Below are positions 7,048-13,253 of a stretch of DNA of 14,298 bases, piece by piece. The translations under genes were made by a program, and so were the position numbers. Source of the stretch: Spirochaetia bacterium (GTDB lineage Bacteria > Spirochaetota > Spirochaetia > Treponematales > Breznakiellaceae); the NCBI GenBank assembly GCA_026002025.1, contig BOAU01000054.1, positions 1 to 14,298 on the forward strand, in the 5' to 3' direction. Below the pieces are notes generated by a model. It saw only the letters and a program-made list of their open reading frames with translations, made no database searches and was not told where the DNA came from. Positions within the stretch are counted from its first letter, which is position 1; each line of letters begins with the position of its first letter.

Positions 7048-7053
7048 ATTATA
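7048..7053 (-). promoter_or_regulatory. Probable -10 element of the GT4-GH130 operon
   Basis: A perfect TATAAT on the minus strand, about 110 bases before the start codon. No good -35 hexamer lies 16-18 bases upstream; instead there are A tracts (complement of 7059-7073) that could act as an UP-like element. Moderate to low certainty. Confidence 0.4.
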
Positions 7054-7079
7054 GTACATTTTTTGTTTTTTTTGTATGA

Positions 7080-7108
7080 TTGACAGACCTTTCCCTGCGG
7101 GCTAGACT
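7080..7108 (+). promoter_or_regulatory. apt promoter
   Basis: TTGACA at 7080-7085, 17-base spacer, TAGACT at 7103-7108. The predicted start of transcription near 7115 falls after the ATG at 7080, which rules out that ATG as the apt start and supports the GTG at 7140. Confidence 0.6.
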
Positions 7109-7139
7109 GAAACATCTTCGATATAAACGGGGCGGTATC

Positions 7140-7673
7140 GTGGCGGACAAATTTAACCTTGATGAACATATCAGAAAAGTTCCTGATTTCCCCAAAAAAG
7201 GGATACTTTTTTATGATATTACCAGTATTCTGGCTGACCCTAAGGCTTTCAGGTTCTGTCTTGATACCATGACCGAAATGTACCGGGGCAGGAACATTGA
7301 CGCGGTGGCGGGCATCGAAGCCCGGGGCTTCCTCTTTGCGGCCCCCTTTGCCGACCGCCTGGGGGTTCCCCTGGTGCTTGTCCGCAAAAAGGGCAAGCTC
7401 CCCGGTGAGACCCGGTCCAAAAAGTACCAGCTTGAGTACGGCGAGGCGGAAGTCGAAGTCCATGCCGCCGACATCAAACCGGGCCAGCGGATCCTGCTCA
7501 CCGACGATCTTATTGCCACCGGGGGCACCCTCAGGGCCGCCAAAGAGCTTATCGCCGACTGCGGCGCCACAGTGCCTGAAATTTTCGGCGTGGTGGGGCT
7601 TCCCTTCCTCAACTACGAAAAGGTCCTGGCCCCCACCCCGGTCCGTACCCTGATTCAGTATCATGGGGAATGA
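7140..7673 (+). CDS. apt: Adenine phosphoribosyltransferase
   Basis: A 177-residue cytosolic purine-salvage enzyme converting adenine and PRPP to AMP and pyrophosphate. From the chosen GTG the protein begins (M)ADKFNLDEHIRKVPDFPKKG, the usual APRT N-terminus with the PDFPKKGI and YDIT blocks. VAGIEARGFLFAAPFADRLG (56-75) is the adenine-site block, and ILLTDDLIATGGT (118-130) is the PRPP-binding loop. Length fits the family. A longer frame back to ATG 7080 would overlap the promoter and add 20 non-conserved basic residues, so it is rejected; GGGGCGG lies a few bases before the GTG. The gene is followed by a 9-bp hairpin around its stop codon and by a tRNA transcription unit. No sign of damage. 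Confidence 0.95.
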   Translation: MADKFNLDEHIRKVPDFPKKGILFYDITSILADPKAFRFCLDTMTEMYRGRNIDAVAGIEARGFLFAAPFADRLGVPLVLVRKKGKLPGETRSKKYQLEYGEAEVEVHAADIKPGQRILLTDDLIATGGTLRAAKELIADCGATVPEIFGVVGLPFLNYEKVLAPTPVRTLIQYHGE

Positions 7674-7698
7674 GCTCCCCTTAGGAATGATTCCCCAT
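7663..7698 (+). terminator. Hairpin at the end of apt, possible terminator
   Basis: ATGGGGAAT (7663-7671) pairs perfectly with ATTCCCCAT (7690-7698); the stop codon lies at the top of the first strand. Six T follow only after eight further bases (7707-7712), inside the next promoter, so it is not a canonical terminator. It may slow or stop apt transcripts. Confidence 0.4.
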
Positions 7699-7700
7699 AA

Positions 7701-7729
7701 TTGACATTTTTTGCGGTATATGCTAGGTT
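7701..7729 (+). promoter_or_regulatory. Promoter of the tRNA-Gln/tRNA-Glu/argS unit
   Basis: Perfect TTGACA (7701-7706), 17 bases, TAGGTT (7724-7729), with transcription expected to begin a few bases before the tRNA at 7741. No other clear promoter was seen before the DUF5312-like gene or argS, so these may all be read from here. Confidence 0.65.
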
Positions 7730-7740
7730 TTTAACATCAT

Positions 7741-7811
7741 TCCCCGGTTGTGTAATGGTAGCACGGTAGACTCTGGATCTGCTTGTGGGGGTTCGAATCC
7801 TCCCTGGGGAA
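7741..7811 (+). tRNA. tRNA-Gln (CTG)
   Basis: A 71-base cloverleaf: acceptor TCCCCGG with CTGGGGA (7804-7810), D arm GTGT/GCAC, anticodon stem GTAGA/TCTGC with loop CTCTGGA and anticodon CTG at 7773-7775, T arm GGGGG/CCTCC with loop TTCGAAT, discriminator A7811. The weak U1-A72 first pair is usual for bacterial tRNA-Gln. CCA is not encoded. Confidence 0.95.
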
Positions 7812-7813
7812 AT

Positions 7814-7921
7814 GCAAAAAACTGCATTTTTTGCTTACTCCTTTGTGTAAAAAAGATTGTGGAGAAAAATCCAACGGATTTTTCTCCAACGTATTCAAAA
7901 ACCTTGAGGTTTTTGAATACG
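7814..7921 (+). repeat. Three consecutive perfect A/T-rich hairpins between two tRNAs
   Basis: Hairpin 1: GCAAAAAA (7814-7821) with TTTTTTGC (7827-7834), 5-base loop. Hairpin 2: GGAGAAAAATCC (7861-7872) with GGATTTTTCTCC (7876-7887), 3-base AAC loop. Hairpin 3: CGTATTCAAAAACC (7890-7903) with GGTTTTTGAATACG (7908-7921), 4-base loop. All stems are free of mismatches and carry runs of five or six A opposite T. Hairpin 3 ends one base before tRNA-Glu. They could be RNA processing or partial termination signals, or remnants of short palindromic repeats. Confidence 0.75.
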
Positions 7922-7922
7922 A

Positions 7923-7994
7923 GGCCCCTTCGTCTAACGGTTAGGACAAAAGATTCTCAATCTTTAAACAGGAGTTCGATTCTCCTAGGGGCTA
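7923..7994 (+). tRNA. tRNA-Glu (CTC)
   Basis: A 72-base cloverleaf: acceptor GGCCCCT with AGGGGCT (7987-7993), D arm around GTCTAACGGTTAGGAC, anticodon stem AAAGA/TCTTT with loop TTCTCAA and anticodon CTC at 7956-7958, T arm AGGAG/CTCCT with loop TTCGATT, discriminator A7994. The first pair is G1-U72 rather than the usual G-C. CCA is not encoded, and the next base is the A of an ATG start codon. Confidence 0.95.
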
Positions 7995-9698
7995 ATGGCG
8001 GCAGCGGGAACTCTTGACAGGCTGGCCTATGAGTTGCCCATGGAAGAACGTCAGGCTCTTCTGGAAAAACTCAAGGCCCAATCCAATATATCCTCTGAGC
8101 CGCTCTATGAAGCGCAGGGGGAAGGCGCCCCTGCCGCCCTTGAGGAACAGTACGCCAAACTGCCCTGGTATTACCATCTTTATTACTTTTTTTTGAGCTT
8201 TTTTAAGAACAAGACTCCCATGCGGATCTATGGGGATACCCTGGTGTCCCATCTGGGGCGGGAGATCGACGCCGCCTTTCCCGGCCTCTACGACTGCCAG
8301 AAGGGGAATTTGCAGGGTGAATTTTACCAGCTCCTTTCGGGCTTAAAGGAAGCGGCCCGGTTCTTTTTTGAGGCCCTGGATCTCAGCATCAACCGGGACC
8401 GGGGGGCTTTTTACGCTTTTCTGGGTTCCCTGGAGATGGGCGGGACCCATGAGCGGCTTCAAACCGAAACAAACCCCAAAAACATAGCCCAAAAATCTCC
8501 CGGTATAGCGGAGACGGAAATCCGACAGGCCGGCCTCCGGGCCATGGAAGACGCCTTCGCGGCAATAGGTGAGGATGAGCGGGATACCATGTATTGCAAT
8601 GCCCGGTCCCTGTATTGCCTCAAGGAGCTTTCCTCTTTTTTGTTTGACCGGGTGCTCATGGCCTTTGGTCCCGCCGATGCCGAGCACGGGCCGGAGGCTG
8701 CTCAAATCTGCTCCGTGTATACGGTGATGGAAATGCTGGGCTCCCTCAACAACATCCTCTTTTCCCTCCGGGACCCGCCCCCCCTCACCCTGCTGGAATC
8801 ACTTTTCATCTTTATGCTGAAGGACAAGTCCGCTCTGCCGGGCTTTGACACGGACCAGGAGATCCAGAACCTCCTTCACCGGGCGGAAAGGGCCGTGATC
8901 ATCATCCGTAATTTCAACCGGCATATTCCCCTTACCAAAATACTCCGCTGCGGGGGCCGGGATATGTCCCTGTCCCCCAGGATGGTGTCAGGCGGGGAGG
9001 ACTGGTTTGCGGTGTACCGGGACTACTGGAAGCGGCGTGTCGAGGAACAGCTTGCCGCATACCAGCTGGCCCGCCGCCGCCAGGGCATACTCAATTCCTT
9101 TCAGGATTTTTTTAAGGGTGCGGAACTCAGACTGCTCTCAGCGGCCATCGGCGATTTTCCCCTGGAGGGTGAATTTGCCCTCGCCTTTCTGCGGACCTTC
9201 CACGGAAGTCTCCTTATGGGGGATATAAACCGGGTTTTAAAACCCGTCATGGATGAGGGGAAGTTCTACAAGCCGGAGACCCGCTCCAAATTTATCCAGG
9301 CCTGCCATGATCTTATGAAGATTGAGGATGACATTCGGGCACTGGAAGCAGGGATAGCCCCTTCCGGTGAATACGGAAAACGGTATACCCTTGTTCAACA
9401 GGATATGTCGTCCCTGACCGCAAAGCAGCGGAAGATCCAGATGGTAACCGATGAGGCTGCCATGGAAGCGGAAAAAATCATCGGCCGTGTCCGGGATGCC
9501 GCCGCGGTCATGATCAGCATTTTGAAGGGTATTTTGAAGAAAGAGCCCAGGGGCAGGAATGAATTTCTGGTTAACCTGGCGGATTTCATGGGTGAGGGGA
9601 GTACCTTTGCCGCGGACATCGCCGGTGTGATTCAGCAATTTGAACGGGTCCTGGAGCTTTTGGACGATATTGAGGCAATGGAAAGCGGGAGCAGTTAA
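7995..9698 (+). CDS. DUF5312-like spirochaete protein of unknown function
   Basis: 567 residues, resembling a conserved treponemal family found next to argS (recalled as DUF5312; not verified). It begins MAAAGTLDRLAYELPMEERQ, continues with a helical N-terminal part, an aromatic and hydrophobic patch (WYYHLYYFFLSFF, about 55-67), and a long mostly alpha-helical body with many charged residues; no enzyme motif is seen. No signal peptide is present, so a cytosolic or membrane-associated protein is likely. The ATG directly abuts the 3' end of tRNA-Glu, so there is no separate leader and any SD would have to be inside the tRNA (AGGGG at 7987-7991). The in-frame ATG at 8040 is less likely because it would remove the conserved-looking LDRLAYELP segment. 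The stop abuts the argS ATG. Confidence 0.75.
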   Translation: MAAAGTLDRLAYELPMEERQALLEKLKAQSNISSEPLYEAQGEGAPAALEEQYAKLPWYYHLYYFFLSFFKNKTPMRIYGDTLVSHLGREIDAAFPGLYDCQKGNLQGEFYQLLSGLKEAARFFFEALDLSINRDRGAFYAFLGSLEMGGTHERLQTETNPKNIAQKSPGIAETEIRQAGLRAMEDAFAAIGEDERDTMYCNARSLYCLKELSSFLFDRVLMAFGPADAEHGPEAAQICSVYTVMEMLGSLNNILFSLRDPPPLTLLESLFIFMLKDKSALPGFDTDQEIQNLLHRAERAVIIIRNFNRHIPLTKILRCGGRDMSLSPRMVSGGEDWFAVYRDYWKRRVEEQLAAYQLARRRQGILNSFQDFFKGAELRLLSAAIGDFPLEGEFALAFLRTFHGSLLMGDINRVLKPVMDEGKFYKPETRSKFIQACHDLMKIEDDIRALEAGIAPSGEYGKRYTLVQQDMSSLTAKQRKIQMVTDEAAMEAEKIIGRVRDAAAVMISILKGILKKEPRGRNEFLVNLADFMGEGSTFAADIAGVIQQFERVLELLDDIEAMESGSS

Positions 9699-11579
9699 AT
9701 GTACGATTACAAGAACCCCTGGAAGGTCCGCGTCGCGCGGGCCTTAAGCCGGGTAATGCAGGATGCAGGTATTGAGGGGACGGTTGAACCCTCCCGAATA
9801 GTGGCCGAGATTCCCCCCAACCCTGAGTTGGGCGATTTAGGCTTCCCCATGTTCAGCTTTGCCAAACTTTTACGGAAGGGTCCGCCCCAGATCGCGCAGG
9901 CCGTTGCTGAGGCGCTTGCGGCGGAAACGGCGCCGGGCGCCTTTGTCGCCAAGAGCGCTGCCGCTCAGAGCAGCTTTGCCGCTCAAGGCCCCTACCTCAA
10001 TGTCCGGCTTAACCGGGGCGAGGCCGCCGCCGCAATCCTCGCCGAGGCCCTTGCGGGGGAGCACGGCGCAGCCTTGGCCGGTACACCGGCTGACGGCGAA
10101 TTTGCCTTCGGCCGCCCCGGTTCTCTGGCAGGGCAGCGGGTCATGGTGGAATTTTCCAGCCCAAACACCAACAAGCCCCTCCACCTGGGGCATCTCCGCA
10201 ATGATGTGCTGGGAGAAAGCATCTCCCGGATTCTTGCGGCCTGCGGGGCCGATGTCCGCAAGGTCTGCATCATTAATGACCGGGGGGTCCACATCTGTAA
10301 ATCCATGCTGGCCTATCAGGAATACGGCGAAGGCAAAACCCCGGAATCGGAATCCCTCAAGGGGGACCACTTTGTGGGGGACTGGTATGTCCGCTTCAAT
10401 ACCATTTTTACCGCAGAAGCAAAGGCCCTTGAAAAAGAAAAGGGCCTAAAGAAGGAAGAAGCCGAAGCCCAGGCCCCATCTCTGGCCAAAGCCCAGGCCC
10501 TGCTCCGCAAATGGGAGGCCGGGGATGCGGCCACCGTCGATTTATGGAAAAAGATGAACGCCTGGGCTGTGGGGGGCATGAAGGAAACCTGGGACCGCAC
10601 CGGTATCTCCTTTGATCAGTTCTATTATGAGAGCCAGACATACCTCTTGGGCAAGGACGAGGTCCTCAAGGGCCTGGAAAAGGGCCTTTTCTATAAGAAA
10701 CCTGATGGGGCCATAGCGGTGGACCTGAGCGCGGAAAAACTTGACGAGAAGGTGCTCATCCGCAGGGACGGCACTTCGATTTACATCACCCAGGACATCG
10801 GCACCGCCATCTTCCGCCACAAGGACTGGCCCTTTGACCGCCTGGTCTACGTGGTGGGCTCCGAGCAGCAGTACCACTTCAAGGTCCTGTTCACGCTCCT
10901 GGATAAACTGGGCTTTGAATGGGCAAAAAACCTCTACCACCTTTCCTACGGCATGGTGAACCTTCCGGAAGGCAAAATGAAAAGCCGGGAAGGCACAGTG
11001 GTGGACGCCGACGACCTCATCGACAGTCTGCGGGACATGGCCCTGAACGAAATCCGCGAGAAGGACCGGGAGGAGGCCGTGGGTGACTCCGCCGTTGTGG
11101 CGGAAAAAATCGCTCTGGGCGCCCTCCATTATTACCTGCTGCAGGTTTCCCCCACCAAGGACATGCTCTTTGACCCAAAAGAATCCCTGTCCTTCAACGG
11201 CAACACCGGCCCCTATCTGCAATACATGGGAGCCCGGATATCGGCCTTGCTCCGTAAGGCCGAATCTTCGGGCGCGGTGTCAGGCACCGTTTTCAATGCG
11301 GAACTTTTAAGCGGCGACGCCGAATGGGAGCTGATCAAAACCTTGGCCGCCTATCCCGAAGCGGTCAGCGCCGCTGCCGCCGGAATGGACCCCTCCCTGC
11401 TGGCGGCCTATCTCTATGAGCTTTCCAAAACATTCAGCCGTTTTTACCACGATTGTCCCATCCTCAACGCCGAAGAAAGCGGCCTTGCCGGCGCCCGTCT
11501 GGCCCTGAGCCGGGCCGTGCTGCGGGTGCTGCAGGATGCGTTGCATCTGATATGTATACCGTTTTTGGAGGCTATGTAG
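9699..11579 (+). CDS. argS: Arginyl-tRNA synthetase
   Basis: 626 residues, class I synthetase that charges tRNA-Arg and needs the tRNA for amino-acid activation. Signatures: N-terminal Add1-type domain with NPELGDLGFPMFSFAKLL; the ATP-site block VEFSSPNTNKPLHLGHLRND with the HIGH variant HLGH at 162-165; QDIGTAIFRH; VYVVGSEQQYHFK; the KMSKS equivalent KMKS at 426-429 followed by REGTVVDADDL; and a C-terminal anticodon-binding helical (DALR) domain with SRFYHDCPIL. Length fits the slightly long spirochaete form. The ATG begins directly after the TAA of the upstream gene; GGGAG at 9687-9691 is a good SD. It is probably cotranscribed with tRNA-Gln, tRNA-Glu and the DUF5312-like gene. Confidence 0.97.
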   Translation: MYDYKNPWKVRVARALSRVMQDAGIEGTVEPSRIVAEIPPNPELGDLGFPMFSFAKLLRKGPPQIAQAVAEALAAETAPGAFVAKSAAAQSSFAAQGPYLNVRLNRGEAAAAILAEALAGEHGAALAGTPADGEFAFGRPGSLAGQRVMVEFSSPNTNKPLHLGHLRNDVLGESISRILAACGADVRKVCIINDRGVHICKSMLAYQEYGEGKTPESESLKGDHFVGDWYVRFNTIFTAEAKALEKEKGLKKEEAEAQAPSLAKAQALLRKWEAGDAATVDLWKKMNAWAVGGMKETWDRTGISFDQFYYESQTYLLGKDEVLKGLEKGLFYKKPDGAIAVDLSAEKLDEKVLIRRDGTSIYITQDIGTAIFRHKDWPFDRLVYVVGSEQQYHFKVLFTLLDKLGFEWAKNLYHLSYGMVNLPEGKMKSREGTVVDADDLIDSLRDMALNEIREKDREEAVGDSAVVAEKIALGALHYYLLQVSPTKDMLFDPKESLSFNGNTGPYLQYMGARISALLRKAESSGAVSGTVFNAELLSGDAEWELIKTLAAYPEAVSAAAAGMDPSLLAAYLYELSKTFSRFYHDCPILNAEESGLAGARLALSRAVLRVLQDALHLICIPFLEAM

Positions 11580-11581
11580 CC

Positions 11582-12058
11582 TTATTCCGCTGTGCCGCTT
11601 ACCCGAATGAAGCGGTATTCTTTTTTATTCAGTTCGTCCGGCTCTGCAAATAAGGGATAATCTTTATCTTTGGAGAATATGAGCCAGATGTTTGCTTCGT
11701 CCGGGTAAAATTCCCCTATAAACATGAATGTATCATCACTTGGATCATAGGACGCGCCTTCCCGTTTGATTTCATAGATGCTGTAATCTATCTCAATCCC
11801 GTCTTCCTGCCGTATCTTATGGGTGGAGTTGACGTATCGATAACCGTACCCAACCATGACGCCGAATACTTCGGGAGGGAGCTTGTTTTCATCTTCCTCT
11901 ATGCTTCCTACCATTCTGTTTGGACCTTCCCAGGGAATCTCTTCAAGTATTTTTTCCCAGAACGGACTTTCAATAAGCGGCTCCAAAATCGGAATTTCAG
12001 GGGCGGAAGCGCAGCTGACGAGGATAAATAGTATTCCTGCGAAGACCAGGGGCCTCAT
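11582..12058 (-). CDS. Small lipoprotein of unknown function
   Basis: 158 residues with a lipoprotein signal: MRPLVFAGILFILVSC, lipobox LVSC with the lipid-modified Cys at 16, then ASAPEIP. The mature part is acidic and holds strand-like aromatic segments (VFGVMVGYGYRYVNS, DTFMFIGEFYPDEANIWLIF); no family is recognised. It should be anchored to a membrane facing the periplasm or outside. Its ATG overlaps the stop of the upstream exported protein in an ATGA arrangement, so the two form an operon. It converges on argS with only two bases between the stop codons. Confidence 0.75.
   Translation of the reverse strand: MRPLVFAGILFILVSCASAPEIPILEPLIESPFWEKILEEIPWEGPNRMVGSIEEDENKLPPEVFGVMVGYGYRYVNSTHKIRQEDGIEIDYSIYEIKREGASYDPSDDTFMFIGEFYPDEANIWLIFSKDKDYPLFAEPDELNKKEYRFIRVSGTAE
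11595..11626 (+). terminator. Weak terminator for argS inside the end of the lipoprotein gene
   Basis: CCGCTT (11595-11600) pairs with AAGCGG (11610-11615), and a run of T follows at 11621-11626 after five bases. With a two-base gap between convergent genes, any argS terminator must lie within the opposing gene. The stem is short, so this is tentative. Confidence 0.35.
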
Positions 12059-12411
12059 TTTAATCCGTTTACAAAGATTTCAAAATCATGGAGAAGCTGG
12101 GTATGCTGGTCGGTGAAGGTTTTAATGTCACTGGCCAATTCTGACTTCTTGTCCACCGGTGTGGTTTTCTTGTCGAATTCATACTGCCTTACATAAATCT
12201 GCTGCCGCAGATTGGTTAACTTGCGGGAAAAATCCCGGAGCTTTGCCTCATCGTTCATGCCCTGAATGGTGCCCTGGTTGGAAACTACCTGTTCCTGATA
12301 TTTTACAGCGACCGCCTGCTCCTTATCCAGGGCGCGTTTAGCCACCTCCTTGTCAAGCCCGAATGCCAGTGACGCGGTTAACAACATTGCTGCTAATAAG
12401 ACCTTTTTCAT
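12055..12411 (-). CDS. Small exported coiled-coil protein
   Basis: 118 residues: signal peptide MKKVLLAAMLLTASLAFG with cleavage expected near residue 18, then an almost wholly helical, charged mature part (EVAKRALDKEQAVAVKYQEQ, LRDFSRKLTNLRQQIYV, ASDIKTFTDQHTQLLHDFE) with heptad-like spacing. No Cys lipobox, so it is periplasmic and soluble. No family is recognised. AAGGAG lies about nine bases before the ATG and supports the start. The TGA overlaps the ATG of the lipoprotein gene, so both are likely made together and may interact. Confidence 0.72.
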   Translation of the reverse strand: MKKVLLAAMLLTASLAFGLDKEVAKRALDKEQAVAVKYQEQVVSNQGTIQGMNDEAKLRDFSRKLTNLRQQIYVRQYEFDKKTTPVDKKSELASDIKTFTDQHTQLLHDFEIFVNGLK

Positions 12412-12436
12412 GTCCGGTTCTCCTTATTTTTATCAA

Positions 12437-12458
12437 TTATCGGCTAATAGGCTGATAA
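12437..12458 (-). other. Hairpin in the leader of the exported-protein operon
   Basis: TTATCGGC (12437-12444) pairs with GCTGATAA (12451-12458), eight pairs including one G-U, with a six-base loop. It lies 26 bases before the start codon on the minus strand. On the plus strand it is followed by TTTTT, but no plus-strand gene upstream would need it. A TTGACA on the minus strand (12496-12491) is a candidate -35, but no convincing -10 was found at the right distance. Confidence 0.35.
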
Positions 12459-12529
12459 TTTTTACTATTTTTGAAGTTTTTCACTTGCTTTGTCAAGCCC
12501 ATAGCCGAAAGGTACATTTCTAAATGAGG

Positions 12530-12607
12530 CACCACGGCCCCGTCCCTCCGCCTTCCCAGGCGTGCCCGTAATAAACTCCGGTTGCAGGGGGCCGGGGCGC
12601 CGTTGTG
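12530..12607. repeat. GC-rich imperfect inverted repeat in the gene-free stretch
   Basis: CACCACGGCCCCG (12530-12542) and CGGGGCGCCGTTGTG (12593-12607) are near-complements with two extra bases and one mismatch; the 50-base centre has a further short GCCTTCCCAGGC-type stem. It is much richer in GC than the DNA on either side. No gene is seen from 12412 to 12654. Confidence 0.4.
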
Positions 12608-12654
12608 GGAAAGAGCATTTTTCAGGGCTGGATTTCAGAAATTTTATGTATTAA

Positions 12655-13001
12655 TATAACATTTATTATGAAAAGGAATTTATTGCCATTGATAATACTA
12701 CAAGCTTAATAAACTTTTTCATTGAACATGATAAAACAAACATAGGTCTTGAAACAAGTCCGTTTAAATATACGGCGGATTTTTCTGTCGATAAGCAGGT
12801 ATGGAATCATAATGTATATTTTTTAAATGGGAATTTATATTGGAATCCCTTACCGGCTTTAGATTTTTATTAAGAACTTTTCTTAATGACGGGGCACAGC
12901 CCTTTGAAATAATAGGAAGTGAAATAGGCTATAGAAATATTTCAGGGAAACATAGTTTTTATCTTACCGTACTTGTAGATGGCGAGGAATTCCAAATTTA
13001 A
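12655..13001 (+). pseudogene. Decayed or frameshifted gene of unknown function
   Basis: Two adjoining reading frames look like one AT-rich coding region. The first runs from 12655 (after a stop at 12652, without an ATG, GTG or TTG at its head) to TAA 12871, with EKEFIAIDNTTSLINFFIE and KYTADFSVDKQVWNHNVYF. The second reads KWEFILESLTGFRFLLRTF, then NDGAQPFEIIGSEIGYR and SFYLTVLVDGEEFQI up to TAA 12999-13001. They join without loss of sense through a -1 shift at T-TTT-TTA (12819-12825). The start is missing, so this is most likely a pseudogene with a homopolymer indel. The joined product would be about 115 residues. No family is recognised. Confidence 0.5.
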
Positions 13002-13151
13002 CCACAAGCCGCCTACAGGCGGCACCTCACGGACAGCACGGACAAAGACGATAGAAATAAAGGCGGTAACCAGACTTACCGGTGAATCCAAGGCGGAAAT
13101 CATAAGGATCGTCCGTTAATCTGTCTGTGAGGGTCGGTGTGGTCCGTGGTT
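13000..13151. repeat. Inverted-repeat element built from TCCGTG-type units
   Basis: The element starts with AACCAC (13000-13005) and ends with its complement GTGGTT (13146-13151). Inside, CCTCACGGACA (13025-13035) matches TGTCTGTGAGG (13122-13132) in 10 of 11 pairs, and GACGAT (13047-13052) matches ATCGTC (13108-13113). CACGGACA occurs twice, nine bases apart (13028 and 13037). The left arm also carries a perfect hairpin GCCGCC-taca-GGCGGC (13008-13023). It resembles the scattered GTCCGTG/CCGTGGTT repeats found between genes in many bacteria. It sits directly on the stop of the decayed gene. Confidence 0.6.
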
Positions 13152-13189
13152 TTCCAAAATGAGAATTCCTGGTAGACGGCGATCGGCAC

Positions 13190-13219
13190 TTGACCTTTTC
13201 CCCCCATTCGTTGTATACC
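13190..13219 (+). promoter_or_regulatory. Promoter of the rplU-prp-rpmA-obg operon
   Basis: TTGACC (13190-13195), 18 bases, TATACC (13214-13219); a TGTATA at 13212 is an alternative -10 with a 16-base spacer. The leader is only about 30 bases, too short for a usual ribosomal-protein autoregulatory structure. Confidence 0.45.
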
Positions 13220-13253
13220 TTAAAAACTATTTGTTTTTGAAGGATAAAGACCT

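Noticed and set aside
7080..7139. Longer apt reading frame from ATG 7080
   Set aside because: It overlaps the promoter TTGACA/TAGACT, and its extra residues do not match the family; the GTG at 7140 gives the normal N-terminus.
12437..12463. Plus-strand terminator
   Set aside because: The hairpin plus T run is plausible in form, but no plus-strand gene ends upstream; argS ends about 860 bases earlier and is separated by opposing genes.
13028..13044. CRISPR-like tandem repeat
   Set aside because: Only two 8-base units nine bases apart, without spacers or cas genes; they belong to the inverted-repeat element.
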